Below, piece by piece: positions 26,119 through 35,357 of a stretch of 64,000 nucleotides of DNA. Numbering within the stretch: the stretch's first letter is position 1; every line of letters begins with the position of its first letter. The stretch comes from Euzebyella marina (lineage in GTDB: Bacteria > Bacteroidota > Bacteroidia > Flavobacteriales > Flavobacteriaceae). The DNA lies in the NCBI RefSeq assembly GCF_014855515.1, contig NZ_JACYFK010000002.1:62001-126000 (forward strand). Reading direction: 5' to 3'. A program made the translations under genes and the position numbers. Under the pieces are notes generated by a model, which was not told the origin of the DNA, searched no databases, and worked only from the letters and a program-made list of their open reading frames with translations.

Positions 26119-27066
26119 TTAATAGTTAAAGAACTCTTTTTCCATCTTTTGGCTGATCAAACCCAAGCTGTTCAGTATATTCTCGATAAAACCTTGAATG
26201 TCTTCCTCTATTTCGGTAATGTATTTGAATTCATACTCTGACCTCACCCGACCGACCAAAAAGGCAGTAGAGTCTTTATTATATTTTTTGCTCGGGTCAA
26301 GTACTTTAATATGCTTGTAAACTTGGTTAAGACTGTTCATTACCGATCTAGGGCAATTAGGGTTGAGGATTAAAAACTCCAAAGTTGAAATACTAGTGGG
26401 TGTCTTTTTATAAAAACGACGCATCATATCATATGATTCAGCACATTTTAAAAGGGTCGTCCACTCGTAACTGTTGCTAAATTTATCACCGTAACTACCT
26501 TGGGCATTTAAGGCATCTTGATGTTTGGCATTGATAATGCGAATAACCTGGGTCGCCCTTTCAATATTGATGCCCATCATAATAATGGCATAAATTTCAT
26601 CATGCAATAAGGTTCCTCTCATTTTGCCGCGTAGAACCGCTGTCATTTCGGTAACATTGACCGTGAAATCATGAAGTGAATTCTTCATGAACATATCGGC
26701 ATCATAGTTATTTACATAGTGGTAAAATTTATTGATGGCTTCATAAAGTTCTGTGGAAATCAAGTCTCTAGCGCTGTTGGCATTTTCACGTGCATACTTA
26801 ACATTGCTTAAAATAGAGAAGGCATTTTCTGCATCCAATCCTATTTTATAAAGCACTTGCGATTCTTCTAATTCGACATTATCGTCAAGCTCAGGATTAC
26901 CGACCATAAATAACATAGACCGTAGAACGAATTGTCTTGATTGTGATAATTGGTTAGGGGCGTCAAGCGAAGAAAAATAATTAACATTCAAATATCGTGC
27001 GATATGTTCGGAACGTTCAATGTAACGGCCCATCCAAAAAAGATTATTGGCAACTCTTGCTAGCAT
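26119..27066 (-). CDS. Alpha-E domain protein (DUF403)
   Basis: A 315-aa, all-helical protein that begins MLARVANNLFWMGRYIERSEHIARYL, the hallmark of the Alpha-E family. Further signature pieces are RGTLLHDEIYAIIMMGINIERATQVIRI (about 159-186). The biochemical function is unproven; it is always found with circularly permuted ATP-grasp and transglutaminase genes, as here. The gap to the upstream gene is 47 bases. Confidence 0.92.
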   Translation of the reverse strand: MLARVANNLFWMGRYIERSEHIARYLNVNYFSSLDAPNQLSQSRQFVLRSMLFMVGNPELDDNVELEESQVLYKIGLDAENAFSILSNVKYARENANSARDLISTELYEAINKFYHYVNNYDADMFMKNSLHDFTVNVTEMTAVLRGKMRGTLLHDEIYAIIMMGINIERATQVIRIINAKHQDALNAQGSYGDKFSNSYEWTTLLKCAESYDMMRRFYKKTPTSISTLEFLILNPNCPRSVMNSLNQVYKHIKVLDPSKKYNKDSTAFLVGRVRSEYEFKYITEIEEDIQGFIENILNSLGLISQKMEKEFFNY

Positions 27067-27113
27067 ATAGTGTATTTAAAATTTTAATTTATGGGAGCAT
27101 TTTTGACCAAGCA

Positions 27114-28577
27114 TCAACTTTTCAATACCCACGTATCTTTTGATCCCCCACCTTGAGAAGAATTAACGATTAAGTTGCCCTTTTTTAAAGCAACCCTTGT
27201 TAGCCCACCTTTAAGAACAAAATCTCGATCTCTTCCCATAATAGTAAATGTTCGGAGGTCTACATGCCGTTGCTCGAACGATTCGGTATCATCGATATAG
27301 GTGGGGTGAACCGAAAGCGACATAATAGGCTGGGCCACATATTTTCTGGGGTTGGCCTTTACCTGTAGTTTCACTTCTTCTATTTCCTCTTTACTAAGCC
27401 TGTTACCAATTGAAATTCCGTAACCTCCAGCTTCATCCACGGGTTTGATCACCAATTCGTTTATATGCTCTAAAACATATTTTAGTTCATCGGGCTTACT
27501 ACAATGATAGGTGTGTACATTGTTTAGAATGGGGTCTTCATCCAGATAATATTTGATAATATCGGGCATATAGGTATAAATGGCCTTATCATCAGCAACT
27601 CCTGTACCTGGTGCATTGGCCAATGTGACGTTGCCTTTTTTATAGGCCGCAAAAAGCCCTGGCACACCGAGTGCGGAATCGGCCCTAAATTCCAATGGGT
27701 CTATAAATACGTCATCGACCCTTCTGTAAATGACATCTATTTTCTCAGGCCCGTGGGTAGTTTTCATGTAGACAAAGTCATTCTCGACAAACAGGTCTCT
27801 ACCCTCAACGAGCTCGACACCCATGGTTTTTGCCAAATAAGAATGTTCGTAAAAAGCCGAGTTATACATTCCAGGAGTCAAGACGACCACATTGGGAATA
27901 TCAACACCTTTAGGCTTGACCGTTTCTAGAAGGTCAAGAAGGTTTTCGGCATAATTCGTTACCGAATGGGTTCTATAATGGTTAAAAACACCGAAGAGGG
28001 CTCTTTTAAGAGCCGTGCGGTTGCAGATAACATAGCTTACACCTGAAGGACATCTGATGTTATCTTCCAGGACATAGTAATTACCATCGTTATGCTTGAT
28101 GATATCTGTACCGGAGATATGATTGTAAATTCCTCCAGGCGGGTCTAAATCGACCATTTGGTTCAGGTAATTGGCCGAAGAACTAATTAATTCAAGTGGT
28201 ACGATACCTTGCTTGATGATTTTTTTCTCGTGATAAATATCCCAAAGAAATAGGTTGAGGGCCCTAGAACGCTGTATAGCTCCCCTTTCTATGATTTCCC
28301 ATTCTTCCGGAGCGATAATTCGTGGAAATAGGTCAAACGGAAAAATTTTCTCCGTACTCTCTTTTTCCCCGTAGACCTGAAAAGTAATACCTTGATTAAA
28401 AAATGACGATTTTGCCTTGTCGTTCAGCTTTACGTATTCTTTGATGGTATGACCTCCGTAAAGCTCGAATAGCCTAGAATAGATATCTTTTATCTCCCCA
28501 GTTTTATCAAATAATTCATCGTATAAAACCGGATTTCTAAGATAAGAGGAGAATATTTGATTTTGAATTTTACCCAT
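27114..28577 (-). CDS. Circularly permuted type 2 ATP-grasp protein
   Basis: A 487-aa ATP-grasp ligase of the DUF404/DUF407 type. The conserved pieces are FPFDLFPRIIAPEEWEIIERGAIQR (about 98-122), DNIRCPSGVSYVICNR (about 172-187), YRRVDDVFIDP and VIKPVDEAGGYGISIG (about 387-402), the nucleotide-binding loop. Such enzymes form amide bonds at the cost of ATP and are predicted to build short peptides or peptide tags. It is the first gene of a three-gene operon with Alpha-E and transglutaminase; there is no other obvious substrate gene nearby. Confidence 0.92.
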   Translation of the reverse strand: MGKIQNQIFSSYLRNPVLYDELFDKTGEIKDIYSRLFELYGGHTIKEYVKLNDKAKSSFFNQGITFQVYGEKESTEKIFPFDLFPRIIAPEEWEIIERGAIQRSRALNLFLWDIYHEKKIIKQGIVPLELISSSANYLNQMVDLDPPGGIYNHISGTDIIKHNDGNYYVLEDNIRCPSGVSYVICNRTALKRALFGVFNHYRTHSVTNYAENLLDLLETVKPKGVDIPNVVVLTPGMYNSAFYEHSYLAKTMGVELVEGRDLFVENDFVYMKTTHGPEKIDVIYRRVDDVFIDPLEFRADSALGVPGLFAAYKKGNVTLANAPGTGVADDKAIYTYMPDIIKYYLDEDPILNNVHTYHCSKPDELKYVLEHINELVIKPVDEAGGYGISIGNRLSKEEIEEVKLQVKANPRKYVAQPIMSLSVHPTYIDDTESFEQRHVDLRTFTIMGRDRDFVLKGGLTRVALKKGNLIVNSSQGGGSKDTWVLKS

Positions 28578-28747
28578 GTCTATTTCTTTTGTTTTAAGGT
28601 ACTGGTTTTCAACTTAAAATAGGGGCTCAATTCGATAATAATATTACCTCAAAATCATGTTTTCATAAAATTTAGAAGAAATTTTTACCAATTTCACTTT
28701 ACTGTCGGAAGTATATTACTGGTGATAGTTAAAAGCACCTTATTGGC

Positions 28748-28755
28748 TACCTTTG
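28748..28755 (+). promoter_or_regulatory. -7 promoter element of the threonine aldolase gene
   Basis: TACCTTTG fits TAnnTTTG and gives a leader of about 40 bases to the ATG at 28799. Confidence 0.4.
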
Positions 28756-28798
28756 AAATTTTTGGGGTAGCACCTAACCATAATCCTTTACTTTATTT

Positions 28799-29821
28799 AT
28801 GGAAATTAATTTGATCAGTGATACGGTTACCAAGCCGACTAGTGGCATGTTGAAGGCGATATTGAATGCGGAGGTCGGCGATGATGTTTTCAAAGTAGAT
28901 CCTACGGTAAACGCTTTGGAAGAAAAAGTGGCGGACTTGTTTAAAATGGAAGCGGCTCTTTTCTTTCCTTCCGGTACCATGGCCAATCAAACAGCCATTA
29001 AGATTCATACCAACCCAGGAGAGCAGTTGATTTGTGACAAATATGCGCATGTCTACAATTATGAAGGGGGAGGGGTAAGTTTTAATAGTGGTGTCTCTTG
29101 TCGTTTGGTAGATGGTTTTAGGGGAATGATGACAGCTGAACAGGTAGAGGAAGTTATCAACCCACCTGATTTTTACCACAGCCCACTAACCAGTCTTGTC
29201 TGTATCGAGAATACCACTAACAAAGGTGGAGGAGCTTGTTGGGATTTCACGGAATTACAGCGAATAAAAACCGTCTGCCAAAAACACGGTTTGGCTTATC
29301 ATTTAGATGGTGCCCGCTTATGGAATGCCATGGTGGCAAAAAAGGAGAGTGCTTCGCAGTATGGTGAAATATTCGATACGATTAGTGTATGCCTCAGTAA
29401 AGGCTTGGGGTGCCCGGTCGGTTCTGTTTTGGTGGGAAGCAAAGAGCATATCGCAAAGGCACTAAGGGTAAGAAAGGTATTTGGTGGCGGCATGCGACAA
29501 GCTGGTTATTTGGCCGCTGCGGGAATTTTTGCTTTGGATAACCATGTAAATAGATTGGCCGAAGACCATCAGAAGGCTAAAGAAATAGGGGAGACTTTAT
29601 TGAATCTCAATTTTATTAAAAAAGTAGAACCCATAGAGTCTAACATTATTATTTTTGAGATAGATAAGTCTCTTATGACAGAGAAACAGTTTTTAGATAA
29701 ACTGAAAGAAAATGGAGTTTCAATTATCGGAATGGGTCAGGGAAAGCTACGAATCGTCACCCATTTAGATTATACCGATGGCATGCATAAGAGCTTCCTT
29801 GAAATTTTAAGAAAATTATAG
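28799..29821 (+). CDS. ltaE: Low-specificity L-threonine aldolase
   Basis: A 340-aa PLP enzyme of fold type I that splits threonine or allo-threonine into glycine and acetaldehyde. It starts in the family manner (INLISDTVTKPTSGMLKAILNAEVGDDVF), has FFPSGTMANQTAI (about 61-73) for PLP contact, LDGARLWNA with the PLP-binding aspartate and SVCLSKGLGCPVGS with the Schiff-base lysine. Length is normal. Its last 6 bases overlap the end of the converging YegP-like gene. Confidence 0.92.
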   Translation: MEINLISDTVTKPTSGMLKAILNAEVGDDVFKVDPTVNALEEKVADLFKMEAALFFPSGTMANQTAIKIHTNPGEQLICDKYAHVYNYEGGGVSFNSGVSCRLVDGFRGMMTAEQVEEVINPPDFYHSPLTSLVCIENTTNKGGGACWDFTELQRIKTVCQKHGLAYHLDGARLWNAMVAKKESASQYGEIFDTISVCLSKGLGCPVGSVLVGSKEHIAKALRVRKVFGGGMRQAGYLAAAGIFALDNHVNRLAEDHQKAKEIGETLLNLNFIKKVEPIESNIIIFEIDKSLMTEKQFLDKLKENGVSIIGMGQGKLRIVTHLDYTDGMHKSFLEILRKL

Positions 29822-30139
29822 CGAGTTTTCGTCTTTCAGTTCGTTGATTCGGCTGATGAGGTTTTTGATTCCGTTTTCCATACCCATTTCAGAATCGTAA
29901 AGCTGACTTTTGGCAAGTTCCGTTCCGTTATCCTCATTAAAACGAAAGAAAAACTGCCCATCGTGACTTGTTTTTCTTTCGAAATCATTGGTGCCCAAAT
30001 CAGAATTCGTTAGGTGAGAAATTGCGCGATTTAGGTTTTCTTCAGTGGCAAAAAATGAACTTTCCAATAAAATTTGTCCACTCTTGGCCTTTATTAAAAA
30101 TTGAAATTCGCCTTCTTGATTCTTTAAAGTATCTAACAC
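29816..30139 (-). CDS. YegP family (DUF1508) protein
   Basis: A 107-aa protein with two copies of the DUF1508 repeat: EFQFLIKAKSGQILLESSFFATEENLNRAI and then a second one with GQFFFRFNEDNGTELAKSQLYDSEMGMENGI. The fold is a small alpha/beta unit; the function is unknown, although family members are often listed as stress-linked. The start codon is GTG at 30139. It converges with ltaE and overlaps it by 6 bases. Confidence 0.82.
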   Translation of the reverse strand: MLDTLKNQEGEFQFLIKAKSGQILLESSFFATEENLNRAISHLTNSDLGTNDFERKTSHDGQFFFRFNEDNGTELAKSQLYDSEMGMENGIKNLISRINELKDENSL

Positions 30140-30264
30140 TAGCAGTTTTTGGTAAAAGATACAAATAAAAGTAGGAAGATGAGATAAGTTTCATCTTCCT
30201 AAAACGGTCAAATCAAATTTTTCCTCAGTAGAACTAAAAGTAAACTGACGAGCTCTATAAAAGG

Positions 30265-30594
30265 CTATTTGCCGAACAAACCATCAAGGCCTGGTATGTT
30301 GGGCATACCTTCTTTAGCAACAGCTGCAAGTTCGGTTTCGTTGACCTTGGTAGCCTTCTCAATGGCCTTGTTCAAGGTTAGAACGAGGTAGTCTTCTAAT
30401 TGTTCTTTATCTTCTAAAAGACTGTCGTCTATTTTAATGGCCTTAACCTCTCTATTGGCTGTAATAGTGACAGTTACCAAACTCTCAGAAGAGCTTTCCT
30501 CCAGAGTAACAGTATCCAATCTTTTTTTGGTTTCCTCTACCTTTTGTTGGGTCTCTTTCAATTTACCCATCATTCCCATCATATCTCCGAACAT
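30265..30594 (-). CDS. YbaB/EbfC nucleoid-associated protein
   Basis: A 109-aa member of the YbaB family, which forms tweezer-shaped dimers that bind DNA. It starts [22 protein letters not shown] (the helical arm), has the beta core [21 protein letters not shown] and ends with the Gly/Pro/Met-rich tail [14 protein letters not shown] usual in Bacteroidota. In many bacteria ybaB follows dnaX and precedes recR; neither is here. A -7 element lies 27 bases upstream. Confidence 0.9.
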   Translation of the reverse strand: MFGDMMGMMGKLKETQQKVEETKKRLDTVTLEESSSESLVTVTITANREVKAIKIDDSLLEDKEQLEDYLVLTLNKAIEKATKVNETELAAVAKEGMPNIPGLDGLFGK

Positions 30595-30621
30595 AGCATT
30601 AATTTTAATAGTTCAAGGCTT

Positions 30622-30629
30622 CAAAATTA
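30622..30629 (-). promoter_or_regulatory. -7 promoter element of ybaB
   Basis: On the minus strand TAATTTTG fits TAnnTTTG, 27 bases before the ATG at 30594. Confidence 0.4.
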
Positions 30630-30663
30630 CTAAATTGTGCGTTAAATTAAATTGAATGTGCAG

Positions 30664-32790
30664 ATGAAAACTAAGCTGTTTGCCACCGTATCCCTTACAT
30701 TTGCGCTCCTATTACAAAGTCAAGAGAAAAAAATGAACCAAATTACCGCACCCACTGCCAAAAAAGTACTTAAAAAGTTAGAGAAGCACGGTGATGTTAG
30801 AGAGGATTATTATTTCTGGATGAACGAACGCGATAATCCTGAGGTAATAGCATACTTGAACGCTGAGAACGAATACTACAACAAACTTACTGACCATACG
30901 AAAGACTTTCAAGACCGCCTTTTTAATGAAATGAAGTCTCGTATAAAAGAAGATGACGAGTCGGTACCTTACAAGCATAATGGTTATTGGTATATTACAC
31001 GCTATGCCTTGGGTAAAGAATACCCTATTTACAGCCGAAAGAAAGAATCTTTGCAAGCGGAGGAAGAAATTATGTTCGATGGTAATTTAATGGCAGAGGG
31101 GCATGAATTTTTTAATATCGGGGGTATTGCCATTAGCCCTGACAATAAGTTGGCGGCATTTGGGGTGGATACCGTTTCTCGTAGACAGTATCATATTCAA
31201 ATCAAGAATCTTGAAACAGGTGAAATATATCCTGAAAAGATAGAGAACACCACCGGAGGTTCTGTTTGGGCCAACGACAACAAAACGCTTTTTTATACCA
31301 AGAAAGACCCGGTTACCTTGAGGTCTGATAAAATTTATAAGCATAAGTTGGGTACAGACGCCAAAGATGATATGCTTGTTTTTCATGAAGAAGATGATAC
31401 TTTCGGCACCTATGTATATAAATCGAAATCAAAGAAATATATTATTGTCGGGTCGTACAGTACACTTACTTCAGAGTATCAGATATTATTGAGCGACGCC
31501 CCTGACGGTCCGCTTAAGATGTTCTCCAAAAGAAAAAGGGGCGAAGAATACAGTATATCGCACTATGGCGATAGCTTTTATGTGCTTACCAATAAAGACG
31601 GCGCCACCAATTTTAAACTAATGAAAGTTGAGGAAAGCGACACCTCTTCAGAAAATTGGAAAGAGTTTATACCGCATAGGCAAGAAGTGCTTTTAGAAGA
31701 CTTAGATATTTTCAAAGACTATTATGTAATCTCAGAGCGAGAGAATGGACTCACCAAGATAAAGATAGTGAGGTGGGATGGGGCTGATGTGTATTACTTG
31801 CCCTTTGAGAATGAGACTTACACGGCGTCGGTAGGTCGCAACCCAGATTTTGATACAGATATCCTGAGGTATTCATACAATTCGATGGCAACACCTAGTT
31901 CAGTAATTGACTTCAATATGAAAACCAAGGATAAAGAGGTCAAAAAAGAACAAGAAGTTTTAGGCGGCGATTTTGACAAAGAGAATTACATAGAGAAAAG
32001 AGTATGGGCAACGGCACGAGATGGTGCCAAAATACCGATGTCGATTGTCTACCATAAAAATACCGCACTTACCTCTACCACACCGATATTACAATACGCT
32101 TATGGCTCTTACGGGCATACCATTGACCCTTATTTCTCAACAGTGAGGTTAAGTTTGCTCGATAGGGGTTTTGTTTATGCCATTGCACATATCAGGGGCG
32201 GTGAGTATCTAGGTCGACAATGGTATGAAAACGGTAAACTTCTCAAGAAAATGAACACGTTTACAGATTTTGTCGACTGTTCTCAATATTTGATAAGTGA
32301 AGGTTACACCAGTAACCAACATTTATACGCTATGGGCGGATCTGCAGGGGGTCTATTGATGGGCGTTGTAATTAATATGGCTCCCGAATTGTACAATGGG
32401 GTAATAGCCGCCGTACCTTTTGTTGATGTAGTAACCACTATGCTCGATGATAGCATACCTTTGACTACGGGGGAATATGATGAGTGGGGCAACCCTAATC
32501 AAAAAGAATATTATGAGTACATGAAGTCATATTCACCGTACGATCAGGTAAAAGCTCAAAATTATCCGAATATGTTGGTCACTACCGGTTTTCACGACTC
32601 TCAAGTGCAGTACTTTGAACCGGCCAAATGGGTGGCCAAATTGAGGGAATTGAAGACCGACAAGAACCAATTGTTTTTTGATATTAATATGGATGCGGGC
32701 CACGGTGGCTCGTCGGGTCGCTTCGAAGCGCTGAAGGAAGTGGCCAAAGAATATGCATTTTTATTGGATTTAGAAGGTAAAATCGACTAA
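30664..32790 (+). CDS. Secreted S9-family prolyl oligopeptidase / oligopeptidase B
   Basis: A 708-aa serine peptidase with an N-terminal export signal (about 1-20), a beta-propeller (about 65-420) and an alpha/beta-hydrolase domain with Ser in YAMGGSAGGLLMG, Asp in GFHDSQVQYFEP and His in MDAGHGGSSGR. The YEYMKSYSPYDQV segment and the acidic sites before it resemble oligopeptidase B, which cuts after Arg/Lys; prolyl specificity cannot be excluded. The frame is open from a TTG at 30652, but the ATG at 30664 starts the signal peptide. It should act in the periplasm or outside. Confidence 0.88.
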   Translation: MKTKLFATVSLTFALLLQSQEKKMNQITAPTAKKVLKKLEKHGDVREDYYFWMNERDNPEVIAYLNAENEYYNKLTDHTKDFQDRLFNEMKSRIKEDDESVPYKHNGYWYITRYALGKEYPIYSRKKESLQAEEEIMFDGNLMAEGHEFFNIGGIAISPDNKLAAFGVDTVSRRQYHIQIKNLETGEIYPEKIENTTGGSVWANDNKTLFYTKKDPVTLRSDKIYKHKLGTDAKDDMLVFHEEDDTFGTYVYKSKSKKYIIVGSYSTLTSEYQILLSDAPDGPLKMFSKRKRGEEYSISHYGDSFYVLTNKDGATNFKLMKVEESDTSSENWKEFIPHRQEVLLEDLDIFKDYYVISERENGLTKIKIVRWDGADVYYLPFENETYTASVGRNPDFDTDILRYSYNSMATPSSVIDFNMKTKDKEVKKEQEVLGGDFDKENYIEKRVWATARDGAKIPMSIVYHKNTALTSTTPILQYAYGSYGHTIDPYFSTVRLSLLDRGFVYAIAHIRGGEYLGRQWYENGKLLKKMNTFTDFVDCSQYLISEGYTSNQHLYAMGGSAGGLLMGVVINMAPELYNGVIAAVPFVDVVTTMLDDSIPLTTGEYDEWGNPNQKEYYEYMKSYSPYDQVKAQNYPNMLVTTGFHDSQVQYFEPAKWVAKLRELKTDKNQLFFDINMDAGHGGSSGRFEALKEVAKEYAFLLDLEGKID

Positions 32791-32804
32791 TTGAAAAAAA
32801 ATAG

Positions 32805-32812
32805 TAATTTTG
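32805..32812 (+). promoter_or_regulatory. -7 promoter element of the cysteine-synthase-fold gene
   Basis: TAATTTTG fits TAnnTTTG, 15 bases after the peptidase stop; the leader to 32873 would be about 55 bases. Confidence 0.4.
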
Positions 32813-32872
32813 CCTTTAGGAATGTGTGGAAATTTTAAAACTTCCGTTTTTTCCAAAAACTAGATATCCTTT

Positions 32873-33916
32873 ATGGAACAAAAGATCAAGGCTTACAACA
32901 ATATTCTAGAACTCGTAGGCAATACTCCCCTCGTCAGACTAAATAAAATTACCAAAGGCTTTACCGGTAACTTCTTTGCTAAGATAGAAGCTTTCAACCC
33001 GGGGCACTCTTCAAAAGATCGTATTGCGATGCATATTATCGAAGAGGCCGAGCGAAAAGGTATTCTTACACCAGGCAGTACCATCATAGAGACGACTTCT
33101 GGTAATACGGGGTTCAGTATCGCCATGGTAAGTATTATTAAAGGTTATAGTTGTGTGCTTGCGGTAAGCTCTAAATCTTCCCGTGACAAGATTGATATGT
33201 TGAGGTCAATGGGCGCCACTGTTTATGTTTGCCCGGCGCATGTTAGTGCCGACGACCCAAGGTCATATTACGAAGTAGCCAAAAGGTTGCATCAAGAAAC
33301 TAAGGGTTCCATCTATATCAACCAATATTTCAACGAATTGAATATGGATGCCCACTATGCCAGTACAGGCCCTGAAATTTGGGAACAAACGGGTGGTCAA
33401 ATCACACATTTGGTGGCATGCAGCGGTACGGGCGGAACCATCTCCGGTACTTCGAGATATTTAAAGGAGCAGAATCCTAATATTAAAATAATCGGTGTAG
33501 ATGCTTACGGGTCGGTACTTAAAAAATACCATGAAACCCGAGAATTTGATAGAAAAGAAATTTACCCTTATCGTATCGAAGGTTTGGGAAAAAATCTAAT
33601 TCCGGCAGCGACCGATTTTGATATCATTGATGAATTTATCAAGGTAACCGACTCTGAAAGTGCCCATACGGCAAGAGAAATAGCTAGGACAGAAGGTATT
33701 TTTGCAGGTTACACCAGTGGGGCGGTCATGCAGGCTCTTAAACAATTAAATGAAGCGGGTACTTTTAAATCTACAGATAACGTAGTGGTTATCTTTCCGG
33801 ATCACGGTTCTCGCTATATGAGTAAGGTCTACAGTGATAAATGGATGGAAGACCAAGGTTTCTTCGATACCGAAACTGTGGCCGAGGCTCAAAAAATACA
33901 GTACATTAAAGAATAA
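32873..33916 (+). CDS. PLP-dependent cysteine-synthase-fold enzyme, possibly cysteate synthase
   Basis: A 347-aa fold-type II PLP enzyme. [14 protein letters not shown] opens the family signature, Lys48 in [11 protein letters not shown] should carry [13 protein letters not shown] (74-83) is the substrate loop, and [10 protein letters not shown] binds the cofactor phosphate. By sequence it could be O-acetylserine sulfhydrylase or cystathionine beta-synthase. The next gene encodes an alpha-oxoamine synthase; this pairing suits the capnine (sulfonolipid) pathway, in which a homologous cysteate synthase makes cysteate from phosphoserine and sulfite. That specific role is an inference from the neighbourhood. 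Confidence 0.85.
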   Translation: MEQKIKAYNNILELVGNTPLVRLNKITKGFTGNFFAKIEAFNPGHSSKDRIAMHIIEEAERKGILTPGSTIIETTSGNTGFSIAMVSIIKGYSCVLAVSSKSSRDKIDMLRSMGATVYVCPAHVSADDPRSYYEVAKRLHQETKGSIYINQYFNELNMDAHYASTGPEIWEQTGGQITHLVACSGTGGTISGTSRYLKEQNPNIKIIGVDAYGSVLKKYHETREFDRKEIYPYRIEGLGKNLIPAATDFDIIDEFIKVTDSESAHTAREIARTEGIFAGYTSGAVMQALKQLNEAGTFKSTDNVVVIFPDHGSRYMSKVYSDKWMEDQGFFDTETVAEAQKIQYIKE

Positions 33917-33944
33917 TATGCCTAACTAGGTATGAATTCATTTG

Positions 33945-33970
33945 GCAACACCTACGGGCGTTGCTTTTTT
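33945..33970 (+). terminator. Terminator after the cysteine-synthase-fold gene
   Basis: GCAACACC pairs with GGCGTTGC (one mismatch) across a 4-base loop, followed by six T residues. It implies that the next gene, at 34041, is mainly transcribed from its own promoter. Confidence 0.65.
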
Positions 33971-34009
33971 GTACACCAAATATTTTTATGAATTTCGTGC
34001 TGAAAACCA

Positions 34010-34017
34010 TACTTTTG
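34010..34017 (+). promoter_or_regulatory. -7 promoter element of the alpha-oxoamine synthase gene
   Basis: TACTTTTG fits TAnnTTTG; the leader to the ATG at 34041 would be about 20 bases. Confidence 0.45.
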
Positions 34018-34040
34018 CAGGCAGAATTTAATCGAAACGA

Positions 34041-35300
34041 ATGCGAGATTTATTTGACAGAATTTTAGAGAACAAAGGTCCTTTAGGAAAGTGGGCCTCA
34101 CAGGCGGAAGGTTATTTCGTTTTTCCAAAACTTGAAGGTCCAATTTCCAACCGAATGAAGTTTCAGGGTAAAGACGTCATTACTTGGAGTATCAATGATT
34201 ACTTAGGTCTTGCCAATCTTCCGGAAATCAAGAAAATCGACGGCGAGGCTGCTGCTGAATATGGTGCTGCGTACCCAATGGGAGCAAGAATGATGAGCGG
34301 TCATACCGATTATCACGAGCAGTTACAGGATGAGCTTGCCGATTTTGTTCAAAAAGAATCTGCGTATTTATTGAATTTCGGTTATCAGGGCATGGTATCT
34401 ACCATTGATGCCTTGGTCTCAAAAGATGACATAATCGTTTATGATGTTGATTCGCATGCCTGTATTATCGACGGTGTTCGATTGCATATGGGTAAGCGTT
34501 TTACTTTTAAGCATAACGATATAGAAAGCCTTGAAAAGAATTTAGAGCGTGCTACCAAAATGGCCGAACAGACCGGGGGTGGTATTCTGGTTATTTCCGA
34601 AGGTGTTTTCGGTATGCGTGGCGAGCAAGGTAAACTAAAGGAAATTGTAGCCTTAAAGGAAAAATACCAATTCCGATTGTTTGTTGATGATGCCCATGGT
34701 TTTGGAACGCTTGGTAAAACGGGCGCCGGAGCAGGTGAAGAGCAAGGTGTTCAAGATGGTATCGACGTTTATTTCGCCACTTTTGCGAAATCAATGGCAA
34801 GTATAGGCGCATTTATTGCGGCCGATAAAGAAATTATCGACTATTTGAAATATAATTTACGTTCACAAATGTTCGCTAAATCATTACCAATGATTTATGT
34901 GAAAGGTGCGCTGAAGCGTCTTGACATGTTGAGAACAATGCCAGAGCTAAAGGCAAAGCTTTGGGAAAACGTAAATGCCTTACAGAATGGCTTGACCAGT
35001 AGGGGCTTCAATATTGGAGATACCAATAGCTGTGTAACGCCGGTTTATCTAAACGGTAGTATACCGGAAGCTATGGCTTTGGTCAAAGATTTACGCGAAA
35101 ACCATGGTATTTTCTGTTCAATCGTAGTGTATCCGGTAATACCAAAAGGATTGATTCTTCTTCGTATGATTCCGACAGCTACACATACGCTTGAAGATAT
35201 AGATGAAACGTTAGAGGCATTTTCTGCCATTCGTGAGCGTTTAGAAAACGGCACCTATAAGAAGTTGTCTGCTGCAGTTGCAGCGGCAATGGGAGAGTAA
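34041..35300 (+). CDS. Alpha-oxoamine synthase (serine palmitoyltransferase / cysteate acyltransferase type)
   Basis: A 419-aa fold-type I PLP enzyme of the family containing serine palmitoyltransferase, KAS amino-oxononanoate synthase and glycine C-acetyltransferase. SINDYLGLANLPEI and GARMMSGHTDYHEQLQDELA are family blocks, DDAHG (216-220) stacks and binds PLP, and TFAKSMAS holds the Schiff-base lysine (Lys250). It condenses an amino acid with an acyl thioester with loss of CO2. In Bacteroidota such enzymes make ketosphinganine or, from cysteate, ketocapnine. The cysteine-synthase-fold neighbour favours cysteate and sulfonolipids; BioF or Kbl is less likely because bio and tdh genes are absent. 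Confidence 0.85.
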   Translation: MRDLFDRILENKGPLGKWASQAEGYFVFPKLEGPISNRMKFQGKDVITWSINDYLGLANLPEIKKIDGEAAAEYGAAYPMGARMMSGHTDYHEQLQDELADFVQKESAYLLNFGYQGMVSTIDALVSKDDIIVYDVDSHACIIDGVRLHMGKRFTFKHNDIESLEKNLERATKMAEQTGGGILVISEGVFGMRGEQGKLKEIVALKEKYQFRLFVDDAHGFGTLGKTGAGAGEEQGVQDGIDVYFATFAKSMASIGAFIAADKEIIDYLKYNLRSQMFAKSLPMIYVKGALKRLDMLRTMPELKAKLWENVNALQNGLTSRGFNIGDTNSCVTPVYLNGSIPEAMALVKDLRENHGIFCSIVVYPVIPKGLILLRMIPTATHTLEDIDETLEAFSAIRERLENGTYKKLSAAVAAAMGE

Positions 35301-35320
35301 ATCTCGTTGAAAAAGAAGAT

Positions 35321-35355
35321 AAAAGCCCTGCCGATAAACATCGGCAGGGCTTTTT
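35321..35355. terminator. Terminator between converging genes
   Basis: AAAAGCCCTGCCGAT pairs with ATCGGCAGGGCTTTT across a 4-base loop (15-bp stem) and is followed by T on the right and preceded by A on the left, so it serves both directions. Confidence 0.92.
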
Positions 35356-35357
35356 AG

